NCBI GenBank assembly: GCA_046047235.1
Contig: JBJOII010000071.1
Location: 1 to 23,552 of the forward strand
Direction of reading: 5' to 3'
Source: JBMTVN01 sp046047235
GTDB taxonomy: Bacteria; Verrucomicrobiota; Verrucomicrobiia; Limisphaerales; JAHDYP01
Length of the DNA: 23,552 nt
Every line of letters begins with the position of its first letter. Within the stretch, counting starts at the first letter, position 1. Of this stretch, positions 14,686 to 22,989 are shown in pieces. The position numbers and the translations under genes are program-made. The notes beneath the pieces were generated by a model. The model saw only the letters and a list, made by a program, of their open reading frames with translations. It ran no database searches and was not told where the DNA came from.

Positions 14686-14832
14686 GCTATTCGCGTCCAT
14701 TAGCGTCCGTTCGCGGTTGAAGAATCCTCCTCGCGTCCATTCGTGTCCATTCGCGGTCCAAAACCTCCCATCCCCACTCGCGGTGAAGAACAGAAATCAG
14801 CTATTCGCGTCCATTAGCGTCCATTCGCGGTC
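14686..14832. repeat. Dispersed TCGCGTCCATTAGCGTCC repeat block
   Basis: Three longer copies at about 14686-14716, 14730-14757 and 14801-14832, plus a fragment near 14777. All consist of TTCGCGTCCAT / TAGCGTCCAT / TTCGCGGT words. Copies differ by single bases, and the spacing is irregular. Confidence 0.75.
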
Positions 14833-14862
14833 AAAAAGCCTCAGGTCAATTCGCAGTCATCC

Positions 14863-16539
14863 CTACCACCCCGCCACACCACTATCCGGATCTCTCCGAT
14901 CCACCCCCGCCTCCAAAACCCCATCCCGCACCACAATCACCTCCGCCACCCCCTGACGATCCTGCTCCACCATCTTATGCCCCATCGCCCTTAACCCATC
15001 CAACGCATCCGCCCCAAAACCGAACCGCTCGTAATACACCACGTCAGGAAACCACGCATGATGAATCCGCCCCGCATCCACCGCCTCCTGCGCCCCCATC
15101 CCGTAATCCACCACGTTCAAAATCGTCTGCAGGACCGTATTGATAATGCTCCGCCCCCCGGGACTCCCCGTCACCATCACCAACCCACCCTCACGCGCAA
15201 CAATCGTCGGCGTCATGCTCGACAACATCCGCTTCCCCGGCCGCAACAAATTCGGGCCCGACCCGATCAAACCGTTCGTCATCGTCAAACCCGCCCCCGC
15301 ATTGAAGTCCCCCATCTCGTTGTTCAAAAGAAAACCACCCCCCGCCACCACAATCCCCGACCCATAACTATACTCCAGCGTCGTGGTCAGTGAGACCGCG
15401 TTCCTCTCCGGATCCACCACCGACAAATGAGTCGTCTCCCCACTCTCATACCCCCAGCCAAACCCCTCCACAACCGACACCGACGCCCGCCCCGGATCAA
15501 TCGTCGACCGCAACCCCTCCGCATACGACTTCGACATCAACCGCTCCAACGGCATGCCCGCGTTGAAATCCGGATCCCCCAAATGTTCCGCCCGATCCGC
15601 ATACGCCCGCCGCATCGCTTCCACAATCCAATGCAAATCCCTCGCCGACCCATAGGTCTCCCACCCCAACTCCACACCCTCCAAAATGTTCAGCATCTCT
15701 ACCAACACCACCCCACCCGAACTCGGCGGCGGCATGCTGATCACCTCATACCCTCGATACGATCCCACCACCGGCTCCCGCCGCTTCGCCCGATACCCCC
15801 GTAAATCCTCCCCCGAAATAAAACCACCCCCACGCCCCATCTCCGCCACCAATAACCGCGCCGTCTCCCCCTCGTAAAAACCCCGCGCCCCCTCATCCGC
15901 AATCCGCCGCAATGTCCGAGCCAAATCCGGCTGACGCAACATGTCCCCCGCCCGATACAACTCGCCCGCCCGCGTAAACTGCGCCACCGACGCCGCATAA
16001 GGCCGCATCCGCCCCAAACCCCACTCCAGCGACGATGCCAGCCCCGGCGTCACCTCAAACCCCTCCCGAGCTAGCCGGATCGCCGGCTCCACCAACCGAC
16101 GCCAAGGCAACCGCCCCCGCTCCTGCCAGGCCAAATATAACCCCGCCACACTCCCCGGAACACCCACCGCCCCATGCCCCTCATGATGCCCCTCCGCATC
16201 ATACTCACCCCCAACCATCCAGGGCTCGGATTCCACCCCCCCAGGCGCCACCTCCCGAAAATCATAGGCCGCCGACTCACCCCCCGCCGACCGATACACC
16301 AGAAACCCACCACCACCCCCATTCCCCGCCGCCGGATGCACCACCGCCAACGCAAAAGCCGTCGCTACCGCCGCATCCACCGCGTTCCCACCCTCCCGCA
16401 ACACCTCCACCCCCACAACCGAGGCCCGCCCCTCCTGCGATACCACCATCCCCCGACCCGCCTCCCATGAACCCGCTCCCGCACCCCAAACTAACCCGCC
16501 GCTAAACCACAACACCGCCAACTCTCGCATCAATCTCAT
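14863..16539 (-). CDS. ggt: Gamma-glutamyltransferase (glutathione hydrolase)
   Basis: Ntn-hydrolase that cleaves gamma-glutamyl bonds such as that of glutathione, normally in the periplasm after self-cleavage into two subunits. The 558-residue precursor has an N-terminal signal segment, then GGNAVDAAVATAFALAVVHP and NGGGGGFLVY of the large subunit. The small subunit would start at Thr369 in GETTHLSVVD, the usual nucleophile and autoprocessing site. It continues with FLLNNEMGDF, the substrate loop MLSSMTPTIV and TGSPGGRSIINTVLQ. The start has a strong ribosome site (AAGGAGG). Length and motifs are complete, so it should be active. Confidence 0.93.
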   Translation of the reverse strand: MRLMRELAVLWFSGGLVWGAGAGSWEAGRGMVVSQEGRASVVGVEVLREGGNAVDAAVATAFALAVVHPAAGNGGGGGFLVYRSAGGESAAYDFREVAPGGVESEPWMVGGEYDAEGHHEGHGAVGVPGSVAGLYLAWQERGRLPWRRLVEPAIRLAREGFEVTPGLASSLEWGLGRMRPYAASVAQFTRAGELYRAGDMLRQPDLARTLRRIADEGARGFYEGETARLLVAEMGRGGGFISGEDLRGYRAKRREPVVGSYRGYEVISMPPPSSGGVVLVEMLNILEGVELGWETYGSARDLHWIVEAMRRAYADRAEHLGDPDFNAGMPLERLMSKSYAEGLRSTIDPGRASVSVVEGFGWGYESGETTHLSVVDPERNAVSLTTTLEYSYGSGIVVAGGGFLLNNEMGDFNAGAGLTMTNGLIGSGPNLLRPGKRMLSSMTPTIVAREGGLVMVTGSPGGRSIINTVLQTILNVVDYGMGAQEAVDAGRIHHAWFPDVVYYERFGFGADALDGLRAMGHKMVEQDRQGVAEVIVVRDGVLEAGVDRRDPDSGVAGW

Positions 16540-16702
16540 AACCCCAAACCTCCTTCGCTAAAAGTGAATGACAAGCCAGAACCAATAGCCAATCTCCAAT
16601 AAACAATATCCCCCCCGAACCCCCAGCCCCACGCGAAGCACTTTCCGCTTCCCCTCTCTCACCTCTCCTGTCTCCTCTCCCCCCAGGCGTCCCCCTCGCG
16701 CG
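16540..16702. other. Short spacer with pyrimidine tract
   Basis: It contains the ggt ribosome site, ATTGG-type words on the minus strand and a C/T-rich tract (about 16650-16690). That tract resembles those preceding the covarying hairpins elsewhere, but here no intact hairpin follows. Confidence 0.4.
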
Positions 16703-17962
16703 CTAAAGCCCCATCTCCTCCAGCTCCCCCACCACCTCCAACCCATCCCGCCCCCCCAACTCCTCCACACACGACTCCGACACCCACATCTCCTCCAGTG
16801 ACAACGTGTCCTGAATCCGCACCACTCTCGCCTTCCGCGTATCCGCCAGTCCCAAACTCGACAACGCCGCCGCCACCGCCAAACGATCGCTCTCCATCAC
16901 AATCGGCAGCTTCGCCCCCTGCAACGACAACGCCGTCAACGAATTCAAATACGTCACATCCCGCTTCATCGCAGCCTCCAACTCCCGCGTCGTAAAATCC
17001 GCCATCCCAATCCCGATCGCATTCCCGTGACTCTCCTCACTCAACCCGCGCACAAAAATCCGACGTATCCGCGGATGCTGCGGCAACTCCGACTCGATCA
17101 ACGAATACCCGTGGATCATCCGCCCAATCACATTCGGATCCATCCCCGTCCCGCTAATGTTCTTCCCAATCCGATCCACGATCAGCAGATCAATATCCTC
17201 AAGCGGCAACCGCGGCATGTACCTCGCCGCCTCCGCCGCCAATCGCTCCTCCGCCCCCAACATCTCGCCACCCCGCACCACCTCCAGCCGCGCTAACCGA
17301 TGCCGCGCATCCTCAATCACCGCTACCCCACCCAACAACCTCCCGCCCCAAAACTCAAAAGCCACCCCCGACATCGTCCTCAAAGCCGGCTCATAACCCA
17401 AACGCTGCGCAGCCCGATGAAAAGCCAAAGCCCCCGCATGCTTCCCCACCCCCACCACCAGCATCTTCAATAAACCACTCCCAATCACCCCACCAAAATC
17501 CGTGTGCGGCTTCACCCGGTTCAAAATCAACACCGCGTCCGCCTCCACCACCGACCGCGCCGCATGCACCTCCACCCCATCCGCTGTCCGCCCCAATACC
17601 TCCGTCTCCATCCGCGCATCAATCACAACACCCATCAACTCCTCAGTCACCCCATAGTCAGCCAGCAACCGAATCTGCCCCTCCGAAGTGGCCCCACCAT
17701 GACTCCCCATCGCCGGTACCAAAAACGGATCCAACCCCGCACCCCTCAACCGCTCCACCACCACCCCCACCAACTCAGCCAACCGATCAATCCCACGACT
17801 CCCCACCGCCACCGCCACACGGGAACCACGCGCCAAACCCGACATCACCCCGCTGCGCTCCAACTCCAACCCCACATCCCGAACGTCTACCACCTTGCTC
17901 TCCGCAAATCGCTGACGCACCCGCACCCACCTCGGAAATTCCACATCCTCAAGCCATCGCAT
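16703..17962 (-). CDS. LarA-like protein (nickel-pincer racemase/epimerase superfamily, DUF2088-type)
   Basis: A 419-residue protein with the layout of lactate racemase homologues. Motifs are AVGSRGID (52-59), PAMGSHGGAT (83-92, His88), ILNRVKPHTDF (146-156, Lys151/His153), VGVGKHAGA (170-178, Lys174/His175) and DRIGKNISGTGMDPNVIGR in the C-terminal half. In LarA, His and Lys residues bind a nickel-pincer nucleotide that racemises 2-hydroxy acids. The equivalents here suggest a related racemase or epimerase of a 2-hydroxy acid or sugar acid, but the substrate is unknown. The cofactor genes larB, larC and larE are not in the window. A TTGACT element lies about 48 bp upstream without a convincing -10. 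Same strand as ggt, 163 bp away. Confidence 0.75.
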   Translation of the reverse strand: MRWLEDVEFPRWVRVRQRFAESKVVDVRDVGLELERSGVMSGLARGSRVAVAVGSRGIDRLAELVGVVVERLRGAGLDPFLVPAMGSHGGATSEGQIRLLADYGVTEELMGVVIDARMETEVLGRTADGVEVHAARSVVEADAVLILNRVKPHTDFGGVIGSGLLKMLVVGVGKHAGALAFHRAAQRLGYEPALRTMSGVAFEFWGGRLLGGVAVIEDARHRLARLEVVRGGEMLGAEERLAAEAARYMPRLPLEDIDLLIVDRIGKNISGTGMDPNVIGRMIHGYSLIESELPQHPRIRRIFVRGLSEESHGNAIGIGMADFTTRELEAAMKRDVTYLNSLTALSLQGAKLPIVMESDRLAVAAALSSLGLADTRKARVVRIQDTLSLEEMWVSESCVEELGGRDGLEVVGELEEMGL

Positions 17963-18184
17963 ATCCCAACATCACCAAACCAACCCCCACCCCCAGTCAA
18001 CGCAAATCACCCAACCCACCCCCCCCAATGTGTCACCCTATGCCTTAACCTCAGCCCTTACCGCTTCCCGCTTTCCGCTCTGCGCTCCGCTCAGCAGACA
18101 GAAGACTGAAGAGAGCAGAGAGGACACGCCGTCGATCTCGCTTCGTCAGCCAAACGCCGAAATCTGCTCGCAACGCTACCGCGC

Positions 18185-18230
18185 CATCGAAATCGAAATC
18201 GGGATCGCTGTCGGTATCGAATACCGAAAG
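18185..18230. repeat. ATCG-rich hexamer repeat
   Basis: A chain of hexamers of the form NNATCG (AAATCG, GGATCG, GCTGTCG, GTATCG). Related chains occur at 11609-11642 and 20701-20735, in different order and with small changes. Confidence 0.6.
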
Positions 18231-18399
18231 TTCGCCGCAGGCCCTGGCCAGTGTGCGGCCAAACTCCTCTCACCCCCTCCCTCACCCTCGCGCAAACCGC
18301 CCATCCCCCAACTCCGGGCTTGGATGCGCGGCACCAGCCGCACGTGACTAAACCGACATACCGACGTACTGACCAACCCTCTCCCGTCTCCTCTCTCCC

Positions 18400-18423
18400 T
18401 GCGTGCCGCCGTCGCGGCACGCA
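18400..18423. repeat. Covarying hairpin repeat, copy 2
   Basis: Perfect 10-bp stem: TGCGTGCCGC (18400-18409), loop CGTC, GCGGCACGCA (18414-18423), after a pyrimidine tract. Compared with copy 1, GT/AC is replaced by TG/CA on matching positions of both arms. Confidence 0.75.
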
Positions 18424-18582
18424 AGCGCCCTTCCTCCTTCGCTCCTTGAGCTTCATAGGACAGGCAGCCCTCAGCACCATCATTCATGCAAGGCAGGTTC
18501 ATGCGGCTATCCCTCTGGACCACATTCATGCTCCCCCCTCAGCACGCTTACCGCTCAGCGCTCAGCCCTCCGCGCTCAGCGC

Positions 18583-20097
18583 TCAATCCGTCGCCGCCAC
18601 ATTCCTCCATACCCAGTCGCCCAACACCACCTCATCCCCCACCCCACTCCAACGCTCAGGCGCCGGCTTGCCCCCGTCATCCGTCCCATCCAAACCTACC
18701 GAATACACCAGATAACGCCCCCCCGCCTCCAGACGATACCCCAACGCACCCCCGTTCACCGGATCCACCGGTAACTCCGCCAAATACGCCGGCACCAGCA
18801 TCCCAAGCCCCTCCGGATACTCCCCCTCCGCCCTCCAGTAACGCTCCAAGGCCACCCCAACCCGTGCCAACGTCACAGCCGACTGCACCCGCGCCGTCTT
18901 CTCCAGCGACTTCTCCACCGCCGGCCACAAGTTCGGCACAAACAAGTTGTAAGGCGACATCTTCACATACGATTCCACCACCGCCCGATCCTCCTCCGAA
19001 CTCAACAACCGCACAAACCGCCCCTCCACATCCAACCGATCCAACAACAACTCCTGCATCATCATCGCCATCCCCAACTGATTCCGATAACGCATCGCCG
19101 CCGGCCACCACCGAATCGCCGCATGCATCGGATCCTCCACCGCCTCATCCCCCTCCAGCGGCAATAACCACGATAACCCAAATGCCCGCTCACCCCGCAA
19201 ACAACGCCCCCCTTCGTCCACCATGTTCAAACCCGCCAAACGCTCCTCCAAACCCAAAAGCTCCGCGTCCCCCCATCGATGCTCCACCAACCCCGCCCAC
19301 ACCGGCCCCATCGCAATCTCCACCACCGCATAATCCACCAACGCCCCAATCAACAAAGGCTGGCTCCCCGCACCCCGCGCCAACGCCAACATCACATCCA
19401 CATCCTGTAACGCCTCCGCAGAATCGCCCCCCAATAAATGCACCCAACACGCCACATCAAAAGCCCGACTCACCCCCTTCAACTTCGCGTAATACGGCGT
19501 CACATGCTCACTCCACTCCATCGGCGTCCACGCCGTGTTCACCGCCATCACCGATAACGGACGCCCAGCCGCCTCGCGAATCCCACCCAATAACTCAGCC
19601 TCCTGCCCCAATAGAAACTGCAGATCCTCCAACGCAACCCCAGCCCCCCGCTCACGCAAAGCCTTCAATGCCGGAGTCACCTCCGCTATCCCCTTCACCC
19701 GCTCCCCGTCACCTCGCAATACCCCCTGCCACTCCACCACATCCGCCACCTTCCCCTCACCCCACCTCCCCGCCAAACTCAGCTCCCGCGTCCAGTCCAG
19801 CCGACGTAACAACACCTCCCCCTCCCCATTGCCGTCCCCACCAAATCCAAACGCCCCACGCCATACCTCCGCCGCCAAAAAATTGTCCGCCGGAACATCC
19901 TCCGCCGTCACCAGTTGCTCTGCCCACCGCACCGACTCACCCCGATCAGCCAACTCACGCTCACACGCCTCCCAGGCCGACCTCGCCCGACGCCCCTCCA
20001 CCCACAACACCACCGCAGTCAATGCCCCCAACAATGCCAAGACACCCACCAGCCGCTTCAACCACCTCAGCCATCCAGACTTCTTCACCTTCGTCAT
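18583..20097 (-). CDS. Membrane-anchored protein with pseudopilin-like C-terminal segment
   Basis: A 504-residue protein of unknown function. It has one N-terminal membrane helix (about 15-33) after a basic stretch (TKVKKSGWLRWLKR), so the bulk is probably outside the cytoplasm. The long middle is mainly helical, rich in Leu, Ala and Glu. The last ~110 residues (VALERYWRAEGEYPEGLGML, then AYLAELPVDPVNGGALGYR and YLVYSVGLDGTDDGG) resemble the C-terminal part of GspG-type pseudopilins, a combination I associate with PVC-phylum proteins. There is no prepilin peptidase site at the N-terminus, so it is not itself a pilin. It starts 100 bp from a divergent gene. The function stays open. Confidence 0.72.
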   Translation of the reverse strand: MTKVKKSGWLRWLKRLVGVLALLGALTAVVLWVEGRRARSAWEACERELADRGESVRWAEQLVTAEDVPADNFLAAEVWRGAFGFGGDGNGEGEVLLRRLDWTRELSLAGRWGEGKVADVVEWQGVLRGDGERVKGIAEVTPALKALRERGAGVALEDLQFLLGQEAELLGGIREAAGRPLSVMAVNTAWTPMEWSEHVTPYYAKLKGVSRAFDVACWVHLLGGDSAEALQDVDVMLALARGAGSQPLLIGALVDYAVVEIAMGPVWAGLVEHRWGDAELLGLEERLAGLNMVDEGGRCLRGERAFGLSWLLPLEGDEAVEDPMHAAIRWWPAAMRYRNQLGMAMMMQELLLDRLDVEGRFVRLLSSEEDRAVVESYVKMSPYNLFVPNLWPAVEKSLEKTARVQSAVTLARVGVALERYWRAEGEYPEGLGMLVPAYLAELPVDPVNGGALGYRLEAGGRYLVYSVGLDGTDDGGKPAPERWSGVGDEVVLGDWVWRNVAATD

Positions 20098-20133
20098 GAC
20101 CGCAACCTACACAGCCCCACCCAGGCCCACGAC

Positions 20134-20139
20134 TATAAT
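20134..20139 (+). promoter_or_regulatory. Candidate -10 box (TATAAT) for the ybjQ-like gene
   Basis: An exact TATAAT stands out in a C-rich 100-bp divergent spacer, 59 bases before the ATG of the plus-strand gene. No good -35 box is found 16-18 bp upstream, so this is only a candidate. Confidence 0.3.
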
Positions 20140-20197
20140 CCCACCACGAATCTATACCTCCCCAAAACCACCCACCTGAACTATCCTCCCCCCCAAT

Positions 20198-20533
20198 ATG
20201 ATCAGCTCCACCACCCCCTCAATCGAAGGCCACCCAGTCCAAGAATACCTCGGCATCGTCACCGGCGAATCCATCGTCGGCGCAAATATCTTCCGCGACC
20301 TCTTCGCCGGTATCCGCGATATCGTCGGCGGCCGCTCCGGCTCCTACGAAAAAGTCCTCGGCGACGCCCGCCGCACCGCCATCGCCGAAATGGAAAGCGA
20401 AGCCCGTAACCGCGGTGCCGATGCCGTAATCGGCGTCGATCTGGACTACGAAGTCCTCGGCGCCCAAAACGGCATGCTCATGGTCAGCGCCTCTGGCACC
20501 GCCGTCCGCCTCGGCCCTCCCCGATTGCCCTGA
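20198..20533 (+). CDS. YbjQ/UPF0145 family protein
   Basis: A 111-residue protein of the widespread YbjQ family, whose function is not firmly known. The family features are clear: the start TTPSIEGHPVQEYLGIVTGE, the central ANIFRDLFAGIRDIVGGRSG, the helix with regularly spaced acidic residues, then GADAVIGVDLDYEVLG and MLMVSASGTAV. The length is normal for the family, which is thought to form a small oligomeric fold. It stands alone, divergent from the membrane-anchored gene. No purine-rich ribosome site is present before the ATG; the sequence there is mostly C. Confidence 0.88.
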   Translation: MISSTTPSIEGHPVQEYLGIVTGESIVGANIFRDLFAGIRDIVGGRSGSYEKVLGDARRTAIAEMESEARNRGADAVIGVDLDYEVLGAQNGMLMVSASGTAVRLGPPRLP

Positions 20534-20700
20534 GCACCAGAAATCAGAGGTCAGGGGTCAGGAATCCAAAACCCCACCCCTGCACCTCCCATATCCGATA
20601 CCCCATCCCCAATATCCCATCCCCCTCTCCGCTCTGCTCTCTCCCCTCTCCCTGCGTGCCCTCCTGTTAAATACCCAGTCGTTGCTTCCAACCAAACGCC

Positions 20701-20735
20701 TCGAAATCGCTATCGGGATCGGTATCGAGCGCGCC
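20701..20735. repeat. ATCG-rich hexamer repeat
   Basis: A chain AAATCG-CTATCG-GGATCG-GTATCG followed by AGCGCGCC, related to the chains at 18185-18230 and 11609-11642. Confidence 0.6.
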
Positions 20736-20912
20736 TCCGGCGCCTGTAGCCAGGAGACCGTAGAAAGAAAATAGTAGCTCAGCGCTTCCTCCTTCGTCCC
20801 TACCCTCCGGGCGGGACTACGGCGGACAAGCAGCCCTCAGCTCTTCGCGCTCTACCCTTCGCCCTTTCCGCTTTCCGCTTTGCCCTCTCCCCTCTCCTCT
20901 CTCCCCTCTCCC

Positions 20913-20936
20913 TGCGTTCCGCCACCGCGGAACGCA
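20913..20936. repeat. Covarying hairpin repeat, copy 3
   Basis: Perfect 10-bp stem: TGCGTTCCGC (20913-20922), loop CACC, GCGGAACGCA (20927-20936), after a pyrimidine tract. The variable pair is TT/AA here, against GT/AC and TG/CA in the other copies. Confidence 0.75.
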
Positions 20937-21054
20937 ATAGCCCTCAGCCCTCAGCCCTTAACCCTTAACCCTTCCCGCTTTGCGCTCCGCGCTCAGCGCC
21001 CTGCCCCGAAACTTTTTCCCCCACCCCAACCCAACCTGCGCTATCTTCCCAGCC

Positions 21055-22989
21055 GTGTTCCAACTCGGCGACCAGCTCGACCAAGCCTCAGCAGCACTCC
21101 CCACGCTGCACCGCATGCTCGTCCCCGACCTCTGGCAACAACAGGCCATCACCGCCCTCCGCCAAGGCCACGATGTCATCGTCCAAGCCCCCACCGGTAG
21201 CGGCAAAACCCTCATCTTCGAACTCTGGTCCAAACAAGGCCGCCCCCAACAACAAGTCATCTACACCGTCCCCACCCGCGCCCTCGCCAATGATAAACTC
21301 GCCGAATGGCGCCAGCAGGGCTGGAACGTCGGCATCGCCACCGGTGACCTCTCAGAAAATCTCGACGCCCCAGTCATCGTCGCCACCCTCGAAACCCAAA
21401 AACATCGACTCGTCCACGGCCAAGGCCCCGCCCTCCTCGTCATCGACGAATTCCAAATGCTCGGCGACCCCGACCGCGGCCTCAACTACGAACTCGCCCT
21501 CGCCCTCGCACCACCCACCACCCAACTCCTCCTCCTCAGCGGCTCCGTCGCAAACCCCCAGGACGTCGCCAAATGGCTCCAACGCCTAGGCCGTAAAACC
21601 ACCCTCGTCAAACATGACCTCCGCCCCGTCCCCCTCGAAGAAGTCCATAGTAACGAACTCCAATTCCACCTCCCCAACTCCATCAAAGGCTACTGGCCCC
21701 GCCTCGTCGCTAAAGCCCTCGCCGAAGACCTCGGCCCCATCCTCATCTTCGCCCCACGCCGACAAGCCACCGAATCCCTCGCCCATGAACTCGCCCGCCA
21801 ACTCCCTAACCCCAACCCGCTAACCCTCTCACCCCAACAAAAATCTCTCGTCGGTGACCCCCTCGCCCAACTCCTCAAAGCCCGCATCGCCTGCCACCAT
21901 AGCGGCCTCAGCTACGGCGCCCGCGCCGGTGTCATCGAACCCCTCGCCAAAGCCGGACAACTCCGCGTCGTCGTCGCCACCATGGGCCTCGCCGCCGGCA
22001 TCAACTTCTCCCTCCGTAGCGTCAGCCTCGCCGGCGAATCCTACCGCCGTGACCAAGTCGAACACCTCCTCCAACCCGACGAAGTCCTCCAAATGTTCGG
22101 CCGCGCCGGCCGACGCGGTATCGACGAAACCGGCTACGTCCTCATCTCCAGCAACGAACTGCGTATGCGGGATGCCCACCCCAGCCACCTCTCCCGATCC
22201 AACCTCGTCGACTGGGGCACCCTCCTCAGTATCATGACCTCCGCCTCCACCGCCGGCACCAACCCCTACGCCGCCGCCGTCCACGCCCAACAACGCCTCT
22301 TCACCTCCAAACCCATCTACCTCGGCGTCGAAGAATCCCTCAAAAATCCACACACACCCTGCCAACTCCTCACCGACCCCGAACGCGCACGCCTCGCCCG
22401 ACGCCGTATCCGCGAAATGCTCAATAGCCAGGGCACCTGGGAAACACTCCCCAAACCCACCGAAACCCCACTCGAAAAAATCTTCGTCCCCTCCTATCCC
22501 TCTCCCAACTCACCCCCCACCCTAACGCCAGCCCTCTCCCACCCCCCAGCCCTCCAAAAAACCGGCCCCGGCTCCCTCACCCCCATCCACCACGCCGCGC
22601 TGCCGCTCCTGTGGTCAGCGGCCAGCGCCCGGGCGCTCCTGGCGAGCTCAACAACTCGCCCAGCAAAATACCCCACCCGCCCACTTCACCACCCACACCC
22701 ACCACATCACCGCTACCCTCCACCTCAACCAACTCAAACTCCGCGTCCCCATCGACCAATCCCACACACCCCTCTGGAACCCCCAAACCCGCGAAGTCCA
22801 CCACTACCACTGCCAAACCTGCCCCCTCCACCCCACCTGCCTCCAACTCCCCACCTCCACCGGAACCGCCCTCACCTGGCGCCGCCTCGGCCTCGTCACC
22901 CCACAAGGCCACCCCACCCTCCGCGGCCACCTCGTCAGCTTCTTCCACCAAGGCGACGGTCTCGCCATCGCCGCCGGCCTCGAAGATGA
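21055..22989 (+). CDS. Ski2-like DExH-box helicase, N-terminal part (frameshifted gene)
   Basis: ATP-dependent nucleic-acid helicase of superfamily 2. From the GTG at 21055, Walker A is APTGSGKT (45-52), motif II DEFQ (131-134), motif III SGS (162-164), motif V ATMGLAAGINF (309-319) and motif VI QMFGRAGRRGIDETG (346-360). The GRAGRRG form of motif VI is typical of the Ski2/Mtr4/Hel308 group. The frame can be extended upstream to a TTG at 20980, but that part lies in repeats. The true reading frame is lost near 22640. Beyond that, this frame gives only His/Pro/Arg-rich residues up to its stop at 22989, while the natural continuation is in another frame. No clear ribosome site precedes the GTG. 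The substrate (RNA or DNA) is undetermined. Confidence 0.8.
   Translation: MFQLGDQLDQASAALPTLHRMLVPDLWQQQAITALRQGHDVIVQAPTGSGKTLIFELWSKQGRPQQQVIYTVPTRALANDKLAEWRQQGWNVGIATGDLSENLDAPVIVATLETQKHRLVHGQGPALLVIDEFQMLGDPDRGLNYELALALAPPTTQLLLLSGSVANPQDVAKWLQRLGRKTTLVKHDLRPVPLEEVHSNELQFHLPNSIKGYWPRLVAKALAEDLGPILIFAPRRQATESLAHELARQLPNPNPLTLSPQQKSLVGDPLAQLLKARIACHHSGLSYGARAGVIEPLAKAGQLRVVVATMGLAAGINFSLRSVSLAGESYRRDQVEHLLQPDEVLQMFGRAGRRGIDETGYVLISSNELRMRDAHPSHLSRSNLVDWGTLLSIMTSASTAGTNPYAAAVHAQQRLFTSKPIYLGVEESLKNPHTPCQLLTDPERARLARRRIREMLNSQGTWETLPKPTETPLEKIFVPSYPSPNSPPTLTPALSHPPALQKTGPGSLTPIHHAALPLLWSAASARALLASSTTRPAKYPTRPLHHPHPPHHRYPPPQPTQTPRPHRPIPHTPLEPPNPRSPPLPLPNLPPPPHLPPTPHLHRNRPHLAPPRPRHPTRPPHPPRPPRQLLPPRRRSRHRRRPRR

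Larger units (their letters stand above)
14484..14862. other. Promoter region of pgk plus dispersed repeats
   Basis: It has the pgk promoter at its left end and no gene. The middle and right parts are repeat words (GTGTTTCGGTGTTTCAG near 14600; repeat block 14686-14832). Confidence 0.5.
17963..18582. other. Long repeat-rich intergenic spacer
   Basis: No gene is convincing; the short frames are Pro/Ser/Arg-rich. Its pieces, in order, are CGCTTTCCGCTCTGCGCTCCGC-type words (about 18060), the ATCG hexamer stretch (18185-18230), a pyrimidine tract plus hairpin (18380-18423), a CTTCCTCCTTCG word (shared with about 20787) and CGCTCAGCGCTCA words near 18550-18585. Confidence 0.55.
20534..21054. other. 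Repeat-rich intergenic spacer
   Basis: No gene. In order it holds GGTCAGGGGTCAGG words; CCCATATCC-type words (about 20585-20632, matched at the window's end); a pyrimidine tract leading to TGCGTGCC at about 20653 without its second hairpin arm; an ATCG hexamer chain (20701-20735); a GTCCC...GGGAC stem near 20796-20817; a long pyrimidine tract; and the third covarying hairpin (20913-20936). Confidence 0.55.

Noticed and set aside
14686..14832. CRISPR array or iteron-type origin
   Set aside because: Spacing is irregular, copies are made of shorter words, and no replication gene or AT-rich region is nearby.
22600..22660. Programmed ribosomal frameshift in the helicase
   Set aside because: No slippery heptamer or A/T-rich slip site at the switch; a GC palindrome prone to mutation or sequencing error explains it better.
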